Assembly (NCBI RefSeq): GCF_007747655.1 | Contig: NZ_CP036274.1 | Span: 8,618,001 to 8,682,000, forward strand | Source: Anatilimnocola aggregata | GTDB taxonomy: Bacteria; Planctomycetota; Planctomycetia; Pirellulales; Pirellulaceae | Length of the DNA stretch: 64,000 nt | Direction: 5' to 3' | Notes under the pieces: generated by a model | The model's input: only the letters and a program-made list of their open reading frames with translations | Databases searched by the model: none | What the model was told of the DNA's origin: nothing | Shown here: positions 15,378-24,583 of the stretch, piece by piece | Numbering within the stretch: the stretch's first letter is position 1 | How the letters are laid out: every line of letters starts with the position of its first letter | Made by a program: the position numbers and the translations under genes

Positions 15378-16814
15378 TTACCCGAGCAATAAGTTGTCAC
15401 GCACTTCAGTTGGCATTTCTGGCGCTTCGAGCAATTTGTCGGTGGCGCCGCGAAGAATATTGCCGGTAACAAGATTGTGGCGACTCTGGCCGAGGATGCG
15501 AATCGCGTGGCGCATCGTTGGCTGCGCGCGGCGATCGACAACGGTATTATTTGCAACTCGACAACGGACGCAGTCTTCAAGTTCGATGCCCCGGTGCAGT
15601 GGGTCAAGGATTTGGCAGTCGGAGATGCCGCAGTCTTGGCAGCGCAAAAACGTCACCGCCGCGCCGCGTTCAGGCCTACCGGAACAGAATCGCTGCGTCG
15701 TCAGGCCGCTGAGTAGCACATTCTCGCAATCTTCGAACCGAAGCCCGTCTTTGGGAGGCTCGGAGTCAAGGCTTCGCCACCCAATCGCGTTGGCGCCAAC
15801 GACGATGCCGGCACAATGGGTTGCAAACACCGACAGGTCCAGCGAGTCGTAGATCGAGTTACCGGTGATCGTAACCCGAGACGCATTGCGCAGCTCAACC
15901 GCGCGCCATTGGCTACCGAGCACGTTTCCGGTGATGTTGATGAGATGGGCTGTATCGGGCTTGAGTTTCTGCGGTGAATCGGCTGGCTGCGGTCGTGTTA
16001 CTGGAGCGCCGACGATGCGAATATTGGCTCCGCCGGTTTGCACCGTTGCTTGGATCGTGTTGCCACTGATCGTGACCTCGCTTATCACGCCCTCGGTGGC
16101 ATCGAACCAAATTTCGGAGCCTCCCGGATGTTGTGACAGGTCGGGACGCTCTGCCGGCGGTTTACTTGCAGAACCAGCCGTTGCGTTGTTGTATTCAATG
16201 TCATTGCCGACGATCTGCAGGTTATGGACGTCGCCGCCAACGGATTTGATCCCGGCAATCTTGTTCCAACTGATGTGACAGGCATGAACAATGGTCTGGT
16301 GCAGATTGCAGCGATCAAAGAACAAGCCGATTTCGAGGTTGTCGTACAAATGCGAGTCGGCCAGCACGAAGTCGCGGTTGCGCTCCACGAGATGCACGCC
16401 GATCTTGCAACGGCGAACTAGCACCTGGGAAATCACAGACTTCAACGTCTTCCGAAGTTCGATCCCGACGGCCTCGGGATGCTCACCGACGATTTCAATA
16501 CCGCTGATTGTGAGAAACCGTTCGTGATTCCACGTGTGAGCCTGAACACTTGCCGGCGAAGCGGTTCCCTGATGATCGCCAATCACACGCAGGGCTGGAC
16601 CAGGTCCCGTCATCACGATTCGCGAAGTCCCCGCTTCACCACGCACCGCACCGAATCCTCGCTGCTTCAGGTCGAGAACCAACGGTTTCGTGATGCGATA
16701 CGTCCCTTTGTTGAGTCGCAACACGCCGTCGCCGTCGTTCAAGGCATGTTGCAAGGCGTCTGTATCATCGGCAACTCCATCGCCGATAGCGCCAAAACCA
16801 AACACGTTAGCCAT
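15378..16814 (-). CDS. Right-handed parallel beta-helix protein (pectate-lyase-superfamily type)
   Basis: 478 residues with GGAGAAA before the ATG. The N-terminal motif FGAIGDGVADDTDALQHALN is the Pectate_lyase_3 opening seen in phage tailspikes, GH28-like and glucosyl-hydrolase-like beta-helix proteins. The rest is a run of short repeats with Asn and Val/Ile ladders (VTISGNTIQATVQ, INITGNVLGSQW, VTITGNSIYDSL). There is no signal peptide. Lyase-like or binding activity on a polysaccharide is plausible, but no catalytic residues could be assigned. Confidence 0.82.
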   Translation of the reverse strand: MANVFGFGAIGDGVADDTDALQHALNDGDGVLRLNKGTYRITKPLVLDLKQRGFGAVRGEAGTSRIVMTGPGPALRVIGDHQGTASPASVQAHTWNHERFLTISGIEIVGEHPEAVGIELRKTLKSVISQVLVRRCKIGVHLVERNRDFVLADSHLYDNLEIGLFFDRCNLHQTIVHACHISWNKIAGIKSVGGDVHNLQIVGNDIEYNNATAGSASKPPAERPDLSQHPGGSEIWFDATEGVISEVTISGNTIQATVQTGGANIRIVGAPVTRPQPADSPQKLKPDTAHLINITGNVLGSQWRAVELRNASRVTITGNSIYDSLDLSVFATHCAGIVVGANAIGWRSLDSEPPKDGLRFEDCENVLLSGLTTQRFCSGRPERGAAVTFLRCQDCGISDCQILDPLHRGIELEDCVRCRVANNTVVDRRAQPTMRHAIRILGQSRHNLVTGNILRGATDKLLEAPEMPTEVRDNLLLG

Positions 16815-16892
16815 CTTATTTTTCTCCGACCGAGTCGCAGCTGCGTTGGTGACAAGGTGGTGAAAGCACCCGTCTTCTTTAACTGGGCACGC

Positions 16893-18437
16893 TCATTCCG
16901 CTTTCACCAGATTGTTGGCCACGACACCAGCCGGCCCTTGAATCTCGACGACTTTTGCCTTCTCGTCTTTCGTGATCGCCGTGTTTCCAAAGACATGGGC
17001 GGGTTTGCTGCTGTCCTTGATAATGATCGCCGGGCCGGTGAAGCCCTGGACGGTGTTGCTCGTGACGATCACCGTGGCCTTGGTCGAATTGACCGCCGTT
17101 CGATAGCCGTTGAATGAATTAGCGTCGATGGTGGCGGTTGAACCTTCCCACACCCAGACGGCATTGCCCTGTTTCTCGCCGTGGCCGAGGAACTTGTTGT
17201 TGCTGATGGTTGCCGTTCCCTGCACCAAGACGGCAGCCACGCCACCCCCTTCGATCTGATTCTCCTGAATCAGGGCCGTGGAGCCTTTCACGGCGATGAG
17301 GGGCGGCACGCCACCAGTTCGGGAAAGTTGGTTGCCGCTGATCGTTGCCGTCGATCCATCGGTCACACCGATAGCAACCAGTTTGTTCTCATGGCACTTG
17401 TTGCCCTGGATCGTGGCGATTCCCTCTCCCCGCATCCCGATCCCGGCCATCTCATTTTCCCGGCACTCATTGCCCACGATCAGCGGGCTGGCCCCATCGC
17501 AGCCGATGCCCGCCATCTTGTTCTTGCTGCATCGGTTGTTGCGAATGATGGGTTCGGCTCCATCCCGGCAACCAATGCCAGCCATGTCGTTCTCGTAGCA
17601 GTCGTTATCCTCGACGACGGGAGCCGTTCCATCCATGCGAATCCCGATTCCCGCACGGCGGTTCTGGTAGCACTTATTGCCTCGCATGATGGGTCTTGCG
17701 CCTTCTCGGCAACCGATGCCTGCTCGGATGTTTTGGAAACACACGTTGTCGAGGATGATCGGGCTTGAGTTCCGGCAGCCGATCCCGGCACGCAGGTTCT
17801 CGTGGCAGGTGTTTTCTCGCACGACCGGCTCAGCCAGATCAGCCACGCCGATCCCACCGCCCAGGTTTCGATAAGATATATTGCTCGTGACGAGCGGCGT
17901 GACTTTGTGTTCCCTGCTGCCGACCACGGCGATGCCAACATCGCCGTTGTGGTGAACGATGTTGTTCGTTACCGAGGCGATAACACCCTTGATGCTGATC
18001 GCCGGGATCGTTCCTTCGGCCTGTACCGAGCCTTCGTCATCAGCCAGTTCTTCGCCGTGGGAATCGAAGTGCTTTTTCCAGAGTGCATCGTCATAGGCCC
18101 CGACGTTGGTGATCGTGAAACCGTCGAGCGTGCTGCCCTCGGCCATGACGACGCCGGGCTTGTCACCGATCTTGCCGCCACCGTCAATGATCGTGGCCTC
18201 GGCCCGCTTTAGCCCGGCCTTTCCCTTTGAGTCATCTCCTGCGCTGCGGACGATGATTCCGGCTCGCACCGAGATGCGCTCGGAGTAGCGCCCCGCAGCG
18301 ACTTGCACCGTGTCACCGGGCTGGGCGGCGTCGATAGCGGCTTGAATGGTCTTGTGGTCTTCGGGAACACGAAGTGTCGCAGCCACGGCTGGGTGTGCCG
18401 TGGCAAGCAAGAGCAAAATCGTTGTCATTCGCAGCAT
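16893..18437 (-). CDS. Secreted parallel beta-helix protein with a cysteine/asparagine ladder
   Basis: 514 residues. A signal peptide (about 1-20) precedes VPEDHKTIQAAIDAAQPGDTVQV, the standard start of NosD/PbH1 beta-helix domains. From about 205 to 360 there are at least seven coils of 21-24 residues with the pattern N-x-C-x-x-N-x-x-A-G-I-G-C. One column of cysteines falls at 211, 233, 256, 280, 303, 324 and 348, and a second at 221, 243, 290 and 313. Stacked Asn residues are normal for such folds, but two stacked Cys columns in an exported protein are not. The role is unknown; polysaccharide binding or lysis is typical of relatives. Confidence 0.85.
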   Translation of the reverse strand: MLRMTTILLLLATAHPAVAATLRVPEDHKTIQAAIDAAQPGDTVQVAAGRYSERISVRAGIIVRSAGDDSKGKAGLKRAEATIIDGGGKIGDKPGVVMAEGSTLDGFTITNVGAYDDALWKKHFDSHGEELADDEGSVQAEGTIPAISIKGVIASVTNNIVHHNGDVGIAVVGSREHKVTPLVTSNISYRNLGGGIGVADLAEPVVRENTCHENLRAGIGCRNSSPIILDNVCFQNIRAGIGCREGARPIMRGNKCYQNRRAGIGIRMDGTAPVVEDNDCYENDMAGIGCRDGAEPIIRNNRCSKNKMAGIGCDGASPLIVGNECRENEMAGIGMRGEGIATIQGNKCHENKLVAIGVTDGSTATISGNQLSRTGGVPPLIAVKGSTALIQENQIEGGGVAAVLVQGTATISNNKFLGHGEKQGNAVWVWEGSTATIDANSFNGYRTAVNSTKATVIVTSNTVQGFTGPAIIIKDSSKPAHVFGNTAITKDEKAKVVEIQGPAGVVANNLVKAE

Positions 18438-18533
18438 GGTGAGTCCCTTTGTTTGGCTGATTCTAGCCCTTTCCCACCACGGGTAGAATCAAGGCAAGCG
18501 GCAGCCCCTTCTCCCACGCACAGGACGCACCAA

Positions 18534-18833
18534 ATGGCAACTTTCATCACGAACATCAAGTTCTCTCAACAGGGCATCAAAGACGTCGACCACACCACCA
18601 AACGGGCAGCGATCTTCAAGGCCGAGGCTAAGAAGATGGGTGTGAAGGTGAAGGACATCTACTGGACGCTAGGCGACCATGACGGACTACTGATCTTGGA
18701 AGCCGCCGACGATGAAACTGCCACCGCCGCCATTCTGCATCTGGGAGCGATGGGCAACGTCCACACGACCACCTGCCGGGCATTCACCGCCGCCGAGATG
18801 GACAAGATCGTGAGTAAGGTGCATGGCGGCTGA
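18534..18833 (+). CDS. GYD domain protein
   Basis: 99 residues from the ATG at 18534; upstream in-frame codons look non-coding. The GYD family features are clear: an N-terminal strand ATFITNIKFSQQGIKDV, then a ferredoxin-like fold with KAEAKKMGVKVKDIYWTLGDHDGLLILEA and a C-terminal AFTAAEMDKIV helix. These small proteins are widespread and resemble dimeric alpha-beta barrel domains. No reaction is established. It is divergent from the beta-helix gene and 33 bp ahead of the TIGR03067 gene. Confidence 0.9.
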   Translation: MATFITNIKFSQQGIKDVDHTTKRAAIFKAEAKKMGVKVKDIYWTLGDHDGLLILEAADDETATAAILHLGAMGNVHTTTCRAFTAAEMDKIVSKVHGG

Positions 18834-18866
18834 GCTCACCACTTTTTTTGCCAATGGAGGTCCAAT

Positions 18867-19334
18867 ATGAGAACTACATTCTGCGGGTTCTGGATCGTTG
18901 GAGCGCTGCTCGTGGCGATCACGGCGATTGCCAGCGCTGACGACGCCAAAGACGAAGCAATCAAGAAGGACCGCAAGCTGATCGAAGGCACTTGGAGAAT
19001 CGTGACGCTGGAAGTGAACGGCAACAAGTCAAATGACGAGGATGCAAAGAAGCTCTCGGTGGTCAACGGCCCGGATGGCGTGTGGAACCTGCTTTCCGAA
19101 GGCAAAGAAGTCGCCAAAGGGACGAATTCCTTTGATCCAACCAAGAAGCCCAAGACCATCGACTTCACGATCACCGAGGGCGGCGGCAAGGGGAGCGTGC
19201 ATCTTGGCATTTACGAACTTGGGGAGAAGTCACGCAAGCTCTGCTTTGCTCCACCCGGCAAAGATCGGCCCTCCGAGTTCACGTCCACGCCCGGCAGCGA
19301 ACATATTCTCGTGACGTTCGAGCGAGAGAAGTAG
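18867..19334 (+). CDS. TIGR03067 domain secreted protein
   Basis: 155 residues with a signal peptide (about 1-24, cleaved after ASA). The motif KKDRKLIEGTWRIVTLEVNG opens the lipocalin-like TIGR03067 domain, an expanded family in Planctomycetes. It ends with HLGIYELGEKSRKLCFAPPG and the typical ILVTFER close. A good ribosome site (GGAGG) precedes it. It is exported or periplasmic with unknown ligand, probably cotranscribed with the GYD gene. Confidence 0.9.
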   Translation: MRTTFCGFWIVGALLVAITAIASADDAKDEAIKKDRKLIEGTWRIVTLEVNGNKSNDEDAKKLSVVNGPDGVWNLLSEGKEVAKGTNSFDPTKKPKTIDFTITEGGGKGSVHLGIYELGEKSRKLCFAPPGKDRPSEFTSTPGSEHILVTFEREK

Positions 19335-19340
19335 GAAGAA

Positions 19341-19541
19341 ATGGGAGCAAACAAGACTCGCCGCCGCTTCCTCCAAGATGGCTCGGTCCTGCTTCTGGGA
19401 GCCGGGCTTGCTTCGACTTCCGTAGCGAGCTTTTGTCCGACGACTCGCAGCGCCGAGTTTGTCGAGTGGCTGCGAGGCGACCTCAACACTAGTTGCGGAA
19501 GATGCTGCGAAACTCGAATTAACCTGGGGAGCAGGCTATAG
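19341..19541 (+). pseudogene. Truncated Tat-exported protein (leader only)
   Basis: 66 codons starting 7 bp after the TIGR03067 stop. The protein begins with a clear twin-arginine leader (RRRFLQDGSVLLLGAGLAST, then Ala/Ser residues) as in DUF1501/sulfatase-type or glycosidase proteins, but the mature part ends after about 25 codons in unrelated sequence overlapping the next gene's end. It looks like a gene whose body was removed at about 19.47 kb. Confidence 0.6.
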
Positions 19542-20624
19542 CCCGCAAACTACACGAAATCCCGTGTTCCCGGTGCGTCCGATGGGGGAGTAGTTGTTGC
19601 GGTAGGCACTGCGGCAGTGAAGGTCGAAGTAGTGCCAGCCCGCACCGCGCACGACTCGATTGAATCCAGTTGCCGGGCCTTGAGGATCTTCACACATACT
19701 CCTGGCGTACCAATCAAAGGCGTGATAGTCCTGGCAGCGTTCCCAGGCATTGCCGTGCATGTCGTAGAGGCCGAAGGGATTGGGGCGTTTGCTTGCCACC
19801 GGACGGGCGCCAATTTCTTGGCCATTCTTCTCGGCAGTGCGATTGAACCAGGCGTACTCATCCAGATCCGCAACAGCATCGCCGAACGAATATTGCGTTA
19901 TGGTTCCCGCCCGACAGGCGAACTCCCACTCTGCCTCGGTCGGCAATCGGTATCCATTAGCGTTGGCGACTCGGGTCCACACCTTCTGTTCACTCAGCTC
20001 GTAACAACTATCTCGCTGCTCGTTCTGGCTGAGCCAGTTGCAAAAGGCGATCATGTCATTCCAGGTGAGCTGAGTCACGGGGGACTCATCAGTCACTTTG
20101 TAGCCAGGTGAGCTCCACAGGGCCTTTTGTTTGACCGGATCAGTTTCTGCGATCTTCGATGAGTTGCCCCCGCCAAAGCGTTCGGTCTCTGTCACATACT
20201 TCGCAGCTTCCACGAATTGGCGAAACTTGCCAACAGTCACTTCAGTACGCCCCAACCGGAATGGCTTCGGGAGAACCACTCGATGCTGCGGCTGTTCCTC
20301 ATTCTGAATGCGATCAGCTTCCCCTGGGGCAGCACGCGGAACAGTCTTGAGCAACATCAATGCAGCTTCAACCTGTGCGGGAGTGCTTCCCATCGAGAAC
20401 TCGCCCGGAGGAATCAAAACGAGCTTCATTCCGAGTGAGTTCTTCTGCACAATCGGCACGCCAAGGTGCTTTGACCAGGCTTCTTGATGGGACTTGGCTT
20501 GCTTCTCCGTGAATGGAGCAACGGCTGGCGAGCGAGGTTCCGCAGCGGTAACAATCCCGGTGGACAGGCAGCGGAGAACGATGAAAAATGCCCACGGTGG
20601 CATGGCTCTGTGTAGCAATTTCAT
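19536..20624 (-). CDS. Formylglycine-generating-enzyme-like (SUMF1/FGE-sulfatase domain) secreted protein
   Basis: 362 residues from the ATG at 20624 with a predicted signal peptide. The FGE fold is clear: LVLIPPGEFSMGS, a central EVTVGKFRQFVEA, then YRLPTEAEWEFACRAGT, NPFGLYDMHGNAWERCQDY and the final VVRGAGWHYFDLHCRSAYR...GFRVV. In true sulfatase-activating FGE the last block carries two cysteines five apart. Here only the second remains; the first is Tyr. The protein is therefore more likely a non-catalytic or alternative-function family member, despite six sulfatase genes nearby. Confidence 0.85.
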   Translation of the reverse strand: MKLLHRAMPPWAFFIVLRCLSTGIVTAAEPRSPAVAPFTEKQAKSHQEAWSKHLGVPIVQKNSLGMKLVLIPPGEFSMGSTPAQVEAALMLLKTVPRAAPGEADRIQNEEQPQHRVVLPKPFRLGRTEVTVGKFRQFVEAAKYVTETERFGGGNSSKIAETDPVKQKALWSSPGYKVTDESPVTQLTWNDMIAFCNWLSQNEQRDSCYELSEQKVWTRVANANGYRLPTEAEWEFACRAGTITQYSFGDAVADLDEYAWFNRTAEKNGQEIGARPVASKRPNPFGLYDMHGNAWERCQDYHAFDWYARSMCEDPQGPATGFNRVVRGAGWHYFDLHCRSAYRNNYSPIGRTGNTGFRVVCGL

Positions 20625-20810
20625 TTCGCAAGTCCGATGTTCTGAAACCAAATGGATCCGCCCAGTCTAGACGTCTGCGTTGTCACGGATAACCTTGGCA
20701 GCTTTTGATTTGATGCAGCGATAGCTTGCACGGGCGGAGCCAGGCATAACGGCGAGGCTGAAGATCCCCTGTGGTTGACTGTTTCAAGGAGTATCCAGGT
20801 TGGATTCCGA

Positions 20811-23219
20811 TCAAGGTTTCAGGTTCCGCAGCACGGGCCTTTCCGTGGAGGCTTCGATTTTCGCGATGGCTTCGCGCACGGCGGTGGCCTTTTTGAGGCT
20901 CAGTTGTTTCGGGAAATCGGGCTCGTGTTTCTCAAAGCATTCGGCCGTTTCACGCAGCTTCGGAACGGCGGTATGCGCGTGCGCGCCGTATTTTAGCAAC
21001 TGCTCCAAAACCTTCGGCGTGCGCTCCTGGCTCGCCCATGGGTTTTGCGTGCGAATGTAGTCCGCGCAGGCAGGAATACCTTCCTCTATCTGGTGCGCGG
21101 CGAGGATCTTGAGGCCGTTGAGACGGACGCCGTCGGCGAACATCTCGCCGCTGGGTGCGGGCTTATCCACGGCGTCGAGGATGGCGGGGAGCAGCGGCTT
21201 GATTTCGTCGAAGGTCAACCGCTGGTAGATTTCACTCACTTTGCTCCGCGCGTGGCCGTCCTGGTTTTTAAGGCCCCGCGCGATCGCGGTGCAGAGCTGC
21301 TCTCGGTTCACGCCTTCGAGTCTTTGGGCGTCAGTGAGCATCTTGCCAAACACGGCGCTGCAAAGATAACGCTGCTCCATCGCGCGTGGATCGTTGTTTT
21401 CGGGGGTTAGCGCGATTCGATCGAGGATGTCGGGCAAGGCGGGCAGCGCGGGCTTGCCGATGGCGGCGAGCGCGTCGGCGGCTTTCACCCGGAGCCAGAG
21501 GTCGGAATGCTGAAGTGTTTTGCGAAGCTGTGGGACGGCGGGCGCCGCTGCGCCACTGAGTGCTTCTAACGCGTAGCAAGCGCCGAGACGTGCATCGAGC
21601 GACTGGGAATCAAGGAGCGAGATGATGGCGGAAACAGGCGCGGGTTTCCGCGCAGCGAGTTCAGCGGCGGCGCGCTCGCGCACGATTGGCGACCACGAGC
21701 CAAGGCGTGCGAGCAGTTCGGCCTCGGTGAGCTGTTGATAGGCGTTTTTGCGGTCCTTGTTCGTCCAGCCTCGCCCATCGGCGATGAGATTCTGCGTGGT
21801 GGCAGGGTTGAACTGCGACACCACGCCGGGTTTCTTTCCGGTAAGAGTGATTTTCTTCAAGGGCAGCGCGTAAGCGAGCAGGTAGGCGCCGGTGGCATCC
21901 CAGCCTTGGTAACTGTCATGGTCCGGCTCCGGTGGGCCTTGATGGGTGAAGGTGCCATCCCAACGCCGTGCGAGGTCGTGATACCACGAGCCGAATTCCA
22001 GCATCCAGGCGCCGGTTGCGTGCGGGCCGGCCTGGCCGATGGCAGGTAGCGACCAGGTCATGTTGAAGAAATTCCCTGTGTGTCCGCAGTCACGCTCGTT
22101 GCCGTGGGAAGCTACGGCCATGCGCGTGAAAAATTCCGCCGCCTCCGCTTCGCCAAGCCGCTGGAACAGCACCGCGGCCATACCACATTTGCCGTTGTCC
22201 TCGTGCGTCTCGGTCCAGGCAGGATGGTCGCCGTAGGGCACCGCGCCTTTGCCGACATAGAACCGCATGAGCCGCGCGCTCAGTTCGATGGCCTGCGCTA
22301 CTTCCGGCTCTTTCACACCCGCGTCGCGCGCCATTACCAGGCCAATCGTGAGCGGTAGCCCCGGCGCATTCATCATCCCGTAGCCGCTCAGCCGCCCGTC
22401 TGGCAGCGCGAATTTGTGCCCCCACGAACCGACCGCGCTTTGGCCGTGCGCGGCTTCCAGTGCCAGCCTGCGCAATCCCGGCAACACAGATTCATCGCCA
22501 GTGGTCGAAATGTACTCGGAGAGCAGCATCATCACGTAGCCGTAATACCAGGTGCTGTAACCTTTCGTGGAAAAGTCCGCCGCCCACTGCGCCTCGCGTT
22601 TTACGAGCGGCAGATGCGCTGGGTCACCGCTGGCCAGCAACGCGAGGGCGTTGAGCGAACGCGGGATGCCGTCGGTTTGTCTTCCGTAGTCTGGCTGCGA
22701 TACGCGCTCGGCGAGCGCCTGAGTGCCTTGCTCAAGAATGCGTTTTGACTTCAGGCAATCGAATGGCGCGGTCGCGCTGAACGAGCCCAGCACCGGCAGC
22801 TTCACCATGACCTCGCTCGTCTGTCCCCCGCGCCAGCGGGTGAGCATGAGTTTTCCGCCCCCCTCCACCGTTTCCGCCGCCGTGATGGCGCGGCCCAACT
22901 CCGTGCGCGGGTCGAACGAAAACAGCTTCCCGCCCGCGCCGAGCAGCACATCACCAACCTCGATCACACCCTGCGCGGGCGAGCCTCTGTCCACGGTAGT
23001 GATGGCGATTTGCCGCGCATCCGTGGTCACGAGCTTGTCACAGTACATCCACCCGCGCAGCCCGGTCGGACCGAGATTCCAGTCGTGTTTTGCGTTCGAC
23101 GGAATCGTGTCCCCCTTTGTGAAGTCGGGCATCGTAATCTTTTCGGCACCCGCCGCGAGCGCGGAGCAAGCGAACGCGGAAAACGCCGCGCAGATGAGTG
23201 TGCTGAGAGTGGTTTTCAT
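20811..23219 (-). CDS. DUF6288-type secreted protein with PDZ-like and HEAT-repeat regions
   Basis: 802 residues from the ATG at 23219, with a signal peptide ending about AALAA. Residues 25-160 hold a PDZ-like segment (RGSPAQGVIEVGDVLLGAGGK) typical of DUF6288. A central alpha/alpha toroid-like domain (about 190-500) has repeated GYG/WYY elements. A C-terminal HEAT-repeat block follows (ARLGSWSPIVRERAAAELAA, SLDARLGACYALEALSG, LWLRVKAADALAAIGKPAL). It lies 53 bp downstream of an SGNH esterase gene on the same strand. The segment from here to 24.5 kb is visibly richer in GCG/CGC than its surroundings. Confidence 0.78.
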   Translation of the reverse strand: MKTTLSTLICAAFSAFACSALAAGAEKITMPDFTKGDTIPSNAKHDWNLGPTGLRGWMYCDKLVTTDARQIAITTVDRGSPAQGVIEVGDVLLGAGGKLFSFDPRTELGRAITAAETVEGGGKLMLTRWRGGQTSEVMVKLPVLGSFSATAPFDCLKSKRILEQGTQALAERVSQPDYGRQTDGIPRSLNALALLASGDPAHLPLVKREAQWAADFSTKGYSTWYYGYVMMLLSEYISTTGDESVLPGLRRLALEAAHGQSAVGSWGHKFALPDGRLSGYGMMNAPGLPLTIGLVMARDAGVKEPEVAQAIELSARLMRFYVGKGAVPYGDHPAWTETHEDNGKCGMAAVLFQRLGEAEAAEFFTRMAVASHGNERDCGHTGNFFNMTWSLPAIGQAGPHATGAWMLEFGSWYHDLARRWDGTFTHQGPPEPDHDSYQGWDATGAYLLAYALPLKKITLTGKKPGVVSQFNPATTQNLIADGRGWTNKDRKNAYQQLTEAELLARLGSWSPIVRERAAAELAARKPAPVSAIISLLDSQSLDARLGACYALEALSGAAAPAVPQLRKTLQHSDLWLRVKAADALAAIGKPALPALPDILDRIALTPENNDPRAMEQRYLCSAVFGKMLTDAQRLEGVNREQLCTAIARGLKNQDGHARSKVSEIYQRLTFDEIKPLLPAILDAVDKPAPSGEMFADGVRLNGLKILAAHQIEEGIPACADYIRTQNPWASQERTPKVLEQLLKYGAHAHTAVPKLRETAECFEKHEPDFPKQLSLKKATAVREAIAKIEASTERPVLRNLKP

Positions 23220-23272
23220 ATTTTGCGAGAACTTCGTTGTGATTCGCGGCGTGTAGACTTCGTTGGGGCGGT

Positions 23273-24514
23273 TCAGCGAGGTTTCTGCTTTGTTGGCAGC
23301 AGCGGTTCGGCAAAGGCCCGGCCCATGAGCGCGAAGGTCTTTGCACAGCCGAGGTAATGATAGCCCGCGTTCGACGCGCCACGTTTCCACAGCGCGACTT
23401 CGGCTGGCGAGATGAGTTCCGCTTCGAACTTCTTCAGATGCTCACGTTTTTGCTCGTCGGTCATCGAACCGTCGGCATTGACGTAATCCTTGTGCTCCGA
23501 ATCGAGGTAGTAACGCATCTGACGCACCTGCTCATACTTTCTGTCGATCTCGCCGAGTTCCTCCGACCAGAATGGCGCGGTCTGCACAGCGACGACGTTT
23601 CCTTTGAACTCCGGCCGCTCTGCCGGAGCCGCCATCGCCTGGCGAAACTCCAGGTTGTCCCGGCCCGCCTTTGCACCTTCCACCCCCATCACGCCGATGA
23701 CGAACGGCATCTTGGGCGCGCCCAGATCGCGCCGCACGTCGCGGATGAAGTGCGATAGCAGCTCACTGTAAGCGTCAAAACGGCCAGGCTTGCCTTGAGA
23801 CGGGTACGTGTGTCCATCCACCATATCGTTCCATCCTTGCAGCCAAACAAAACCGGCCAGCTCGTAGCCCTGCGACGGGTCGTAGTCCGGCACCACGCGT
23901 TTCGGGTCGGCGAGCACTTTTTTCACATGCTCCACCATCAGCCGGTAGTAGTGACCGGTTTCCCGCTTCTTGTCAGCGAGCCATTGGTCGATGTCTTTGG
24001 GAATGCCGTGGCCGGGAGGGCCGTAGTAGAGCTTCTTCTGGTAGTCATTCAGCTGATACGGACCCGCGCTTGGCGGCCGAAAGTCCGTGTGCAAGCTCTT
24101 TCCTCCCCACGCGGTCTTGATGATCAACACAGGTTCCTGGAACGCCCTGTCGAGCGTAAGGCCGAAAGTGAACTCTGGGCCGATTTTGCCGCCGTCTTGA
24201 TCCGGCTTCTGCCGCGAGCCGTAACCGGCGGTGAGCTTGCCAAAGCCCTCCCCATTGTTTTCGCCGCTGCCGGTGAAGTAGGAGATCCAAACGTGATCGC
24301 ACACGCGCGGTTTGCCGTCCGCTCCGCGCATTTGCTTCAAAAGTGGCGCCGTGGCCGGATCGTCGCCTATATAGTCAAAGGTTTCGATCTTGGCATGTCC
24401 CTCCATGTTCGACTGACCGGCAAGAATGAAGACCTTCAGAGGTTTTTTCTCAGCTGCGTGTAGATGGCCGCACGCGAGAGCAGAGAGTACCAGGAGAGTG
24501 GGGATAAGTTTCAT
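23273..24514 (-). CDS. Sialate-O-acetylesterase-like SGNH carbohydrate esterase (DUF303)
   Basis: 413 residues with a signal peptide (about 1-20, ends HAAEK). The GQSNM nucleophile block begins at about residue 33 (FILAGQSNMEGHA), and other SGNH-type blocks follow: IGPEFTFGL, IIKTAWGGKSL and FVWLQGWND. A C-terminal GYHYLGCAKTFALMGRA block carries the catalytic His candidate (NAGYHYLG). Such enzymes remove acetyl groups from sugars. It probably acts with the neighbouring sulfatases in the leftward operon. Confidence 0.88.
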   Translation of the reverse strand: MKLIPTLLVLSALACGHLHAAEKKPLKVFILAGQSNMEGHAKIETFDYIGDDPATAPLLKQMRGADGKPRVCDHVWISYFTGSGENNGEGFGKLTAGYGSRQKPDQDGGKIGPEFTFGLTLDRAFQEPVLIIKTAWGGKSLHTDFRPPSAGPYQLNDYQKKLYYGPPGHGIPKDIDQWLADKKRETGHYYRLMVEHVKKVLADPKRVVPDYDPSQGYELAGFVWLQGWNDMVDGHTYPSQGKPGRFDAYSELLSHFIRDVRRDLGAPKMPFVIGVMGVEGAKAGRDNLEFRQAMAAPAERPEFKGNVVAVQTAPFWSEELGEIDRKYEQVRQMRYYLDSEHKDYVNADGSMTDEQKREHLKKFEAELISPAEVALWKRGASNAGYHYLGCAKTFALMGRAFAEPLLPTKQKPR

Positions 24515-24583
24515 GGTCTGAATGGGTAGAACTTGTTGGAAAACTAAGAATAAGTTTGGTTAAGGTGGAGAGCAGCCATGATT

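Noticed and set aside
20652-24583. A complete polysaccharide utilization locus with SusC/SusD
   Set aside because: No TonB-dependent receptor or SusD-like protein is encoded in the window.
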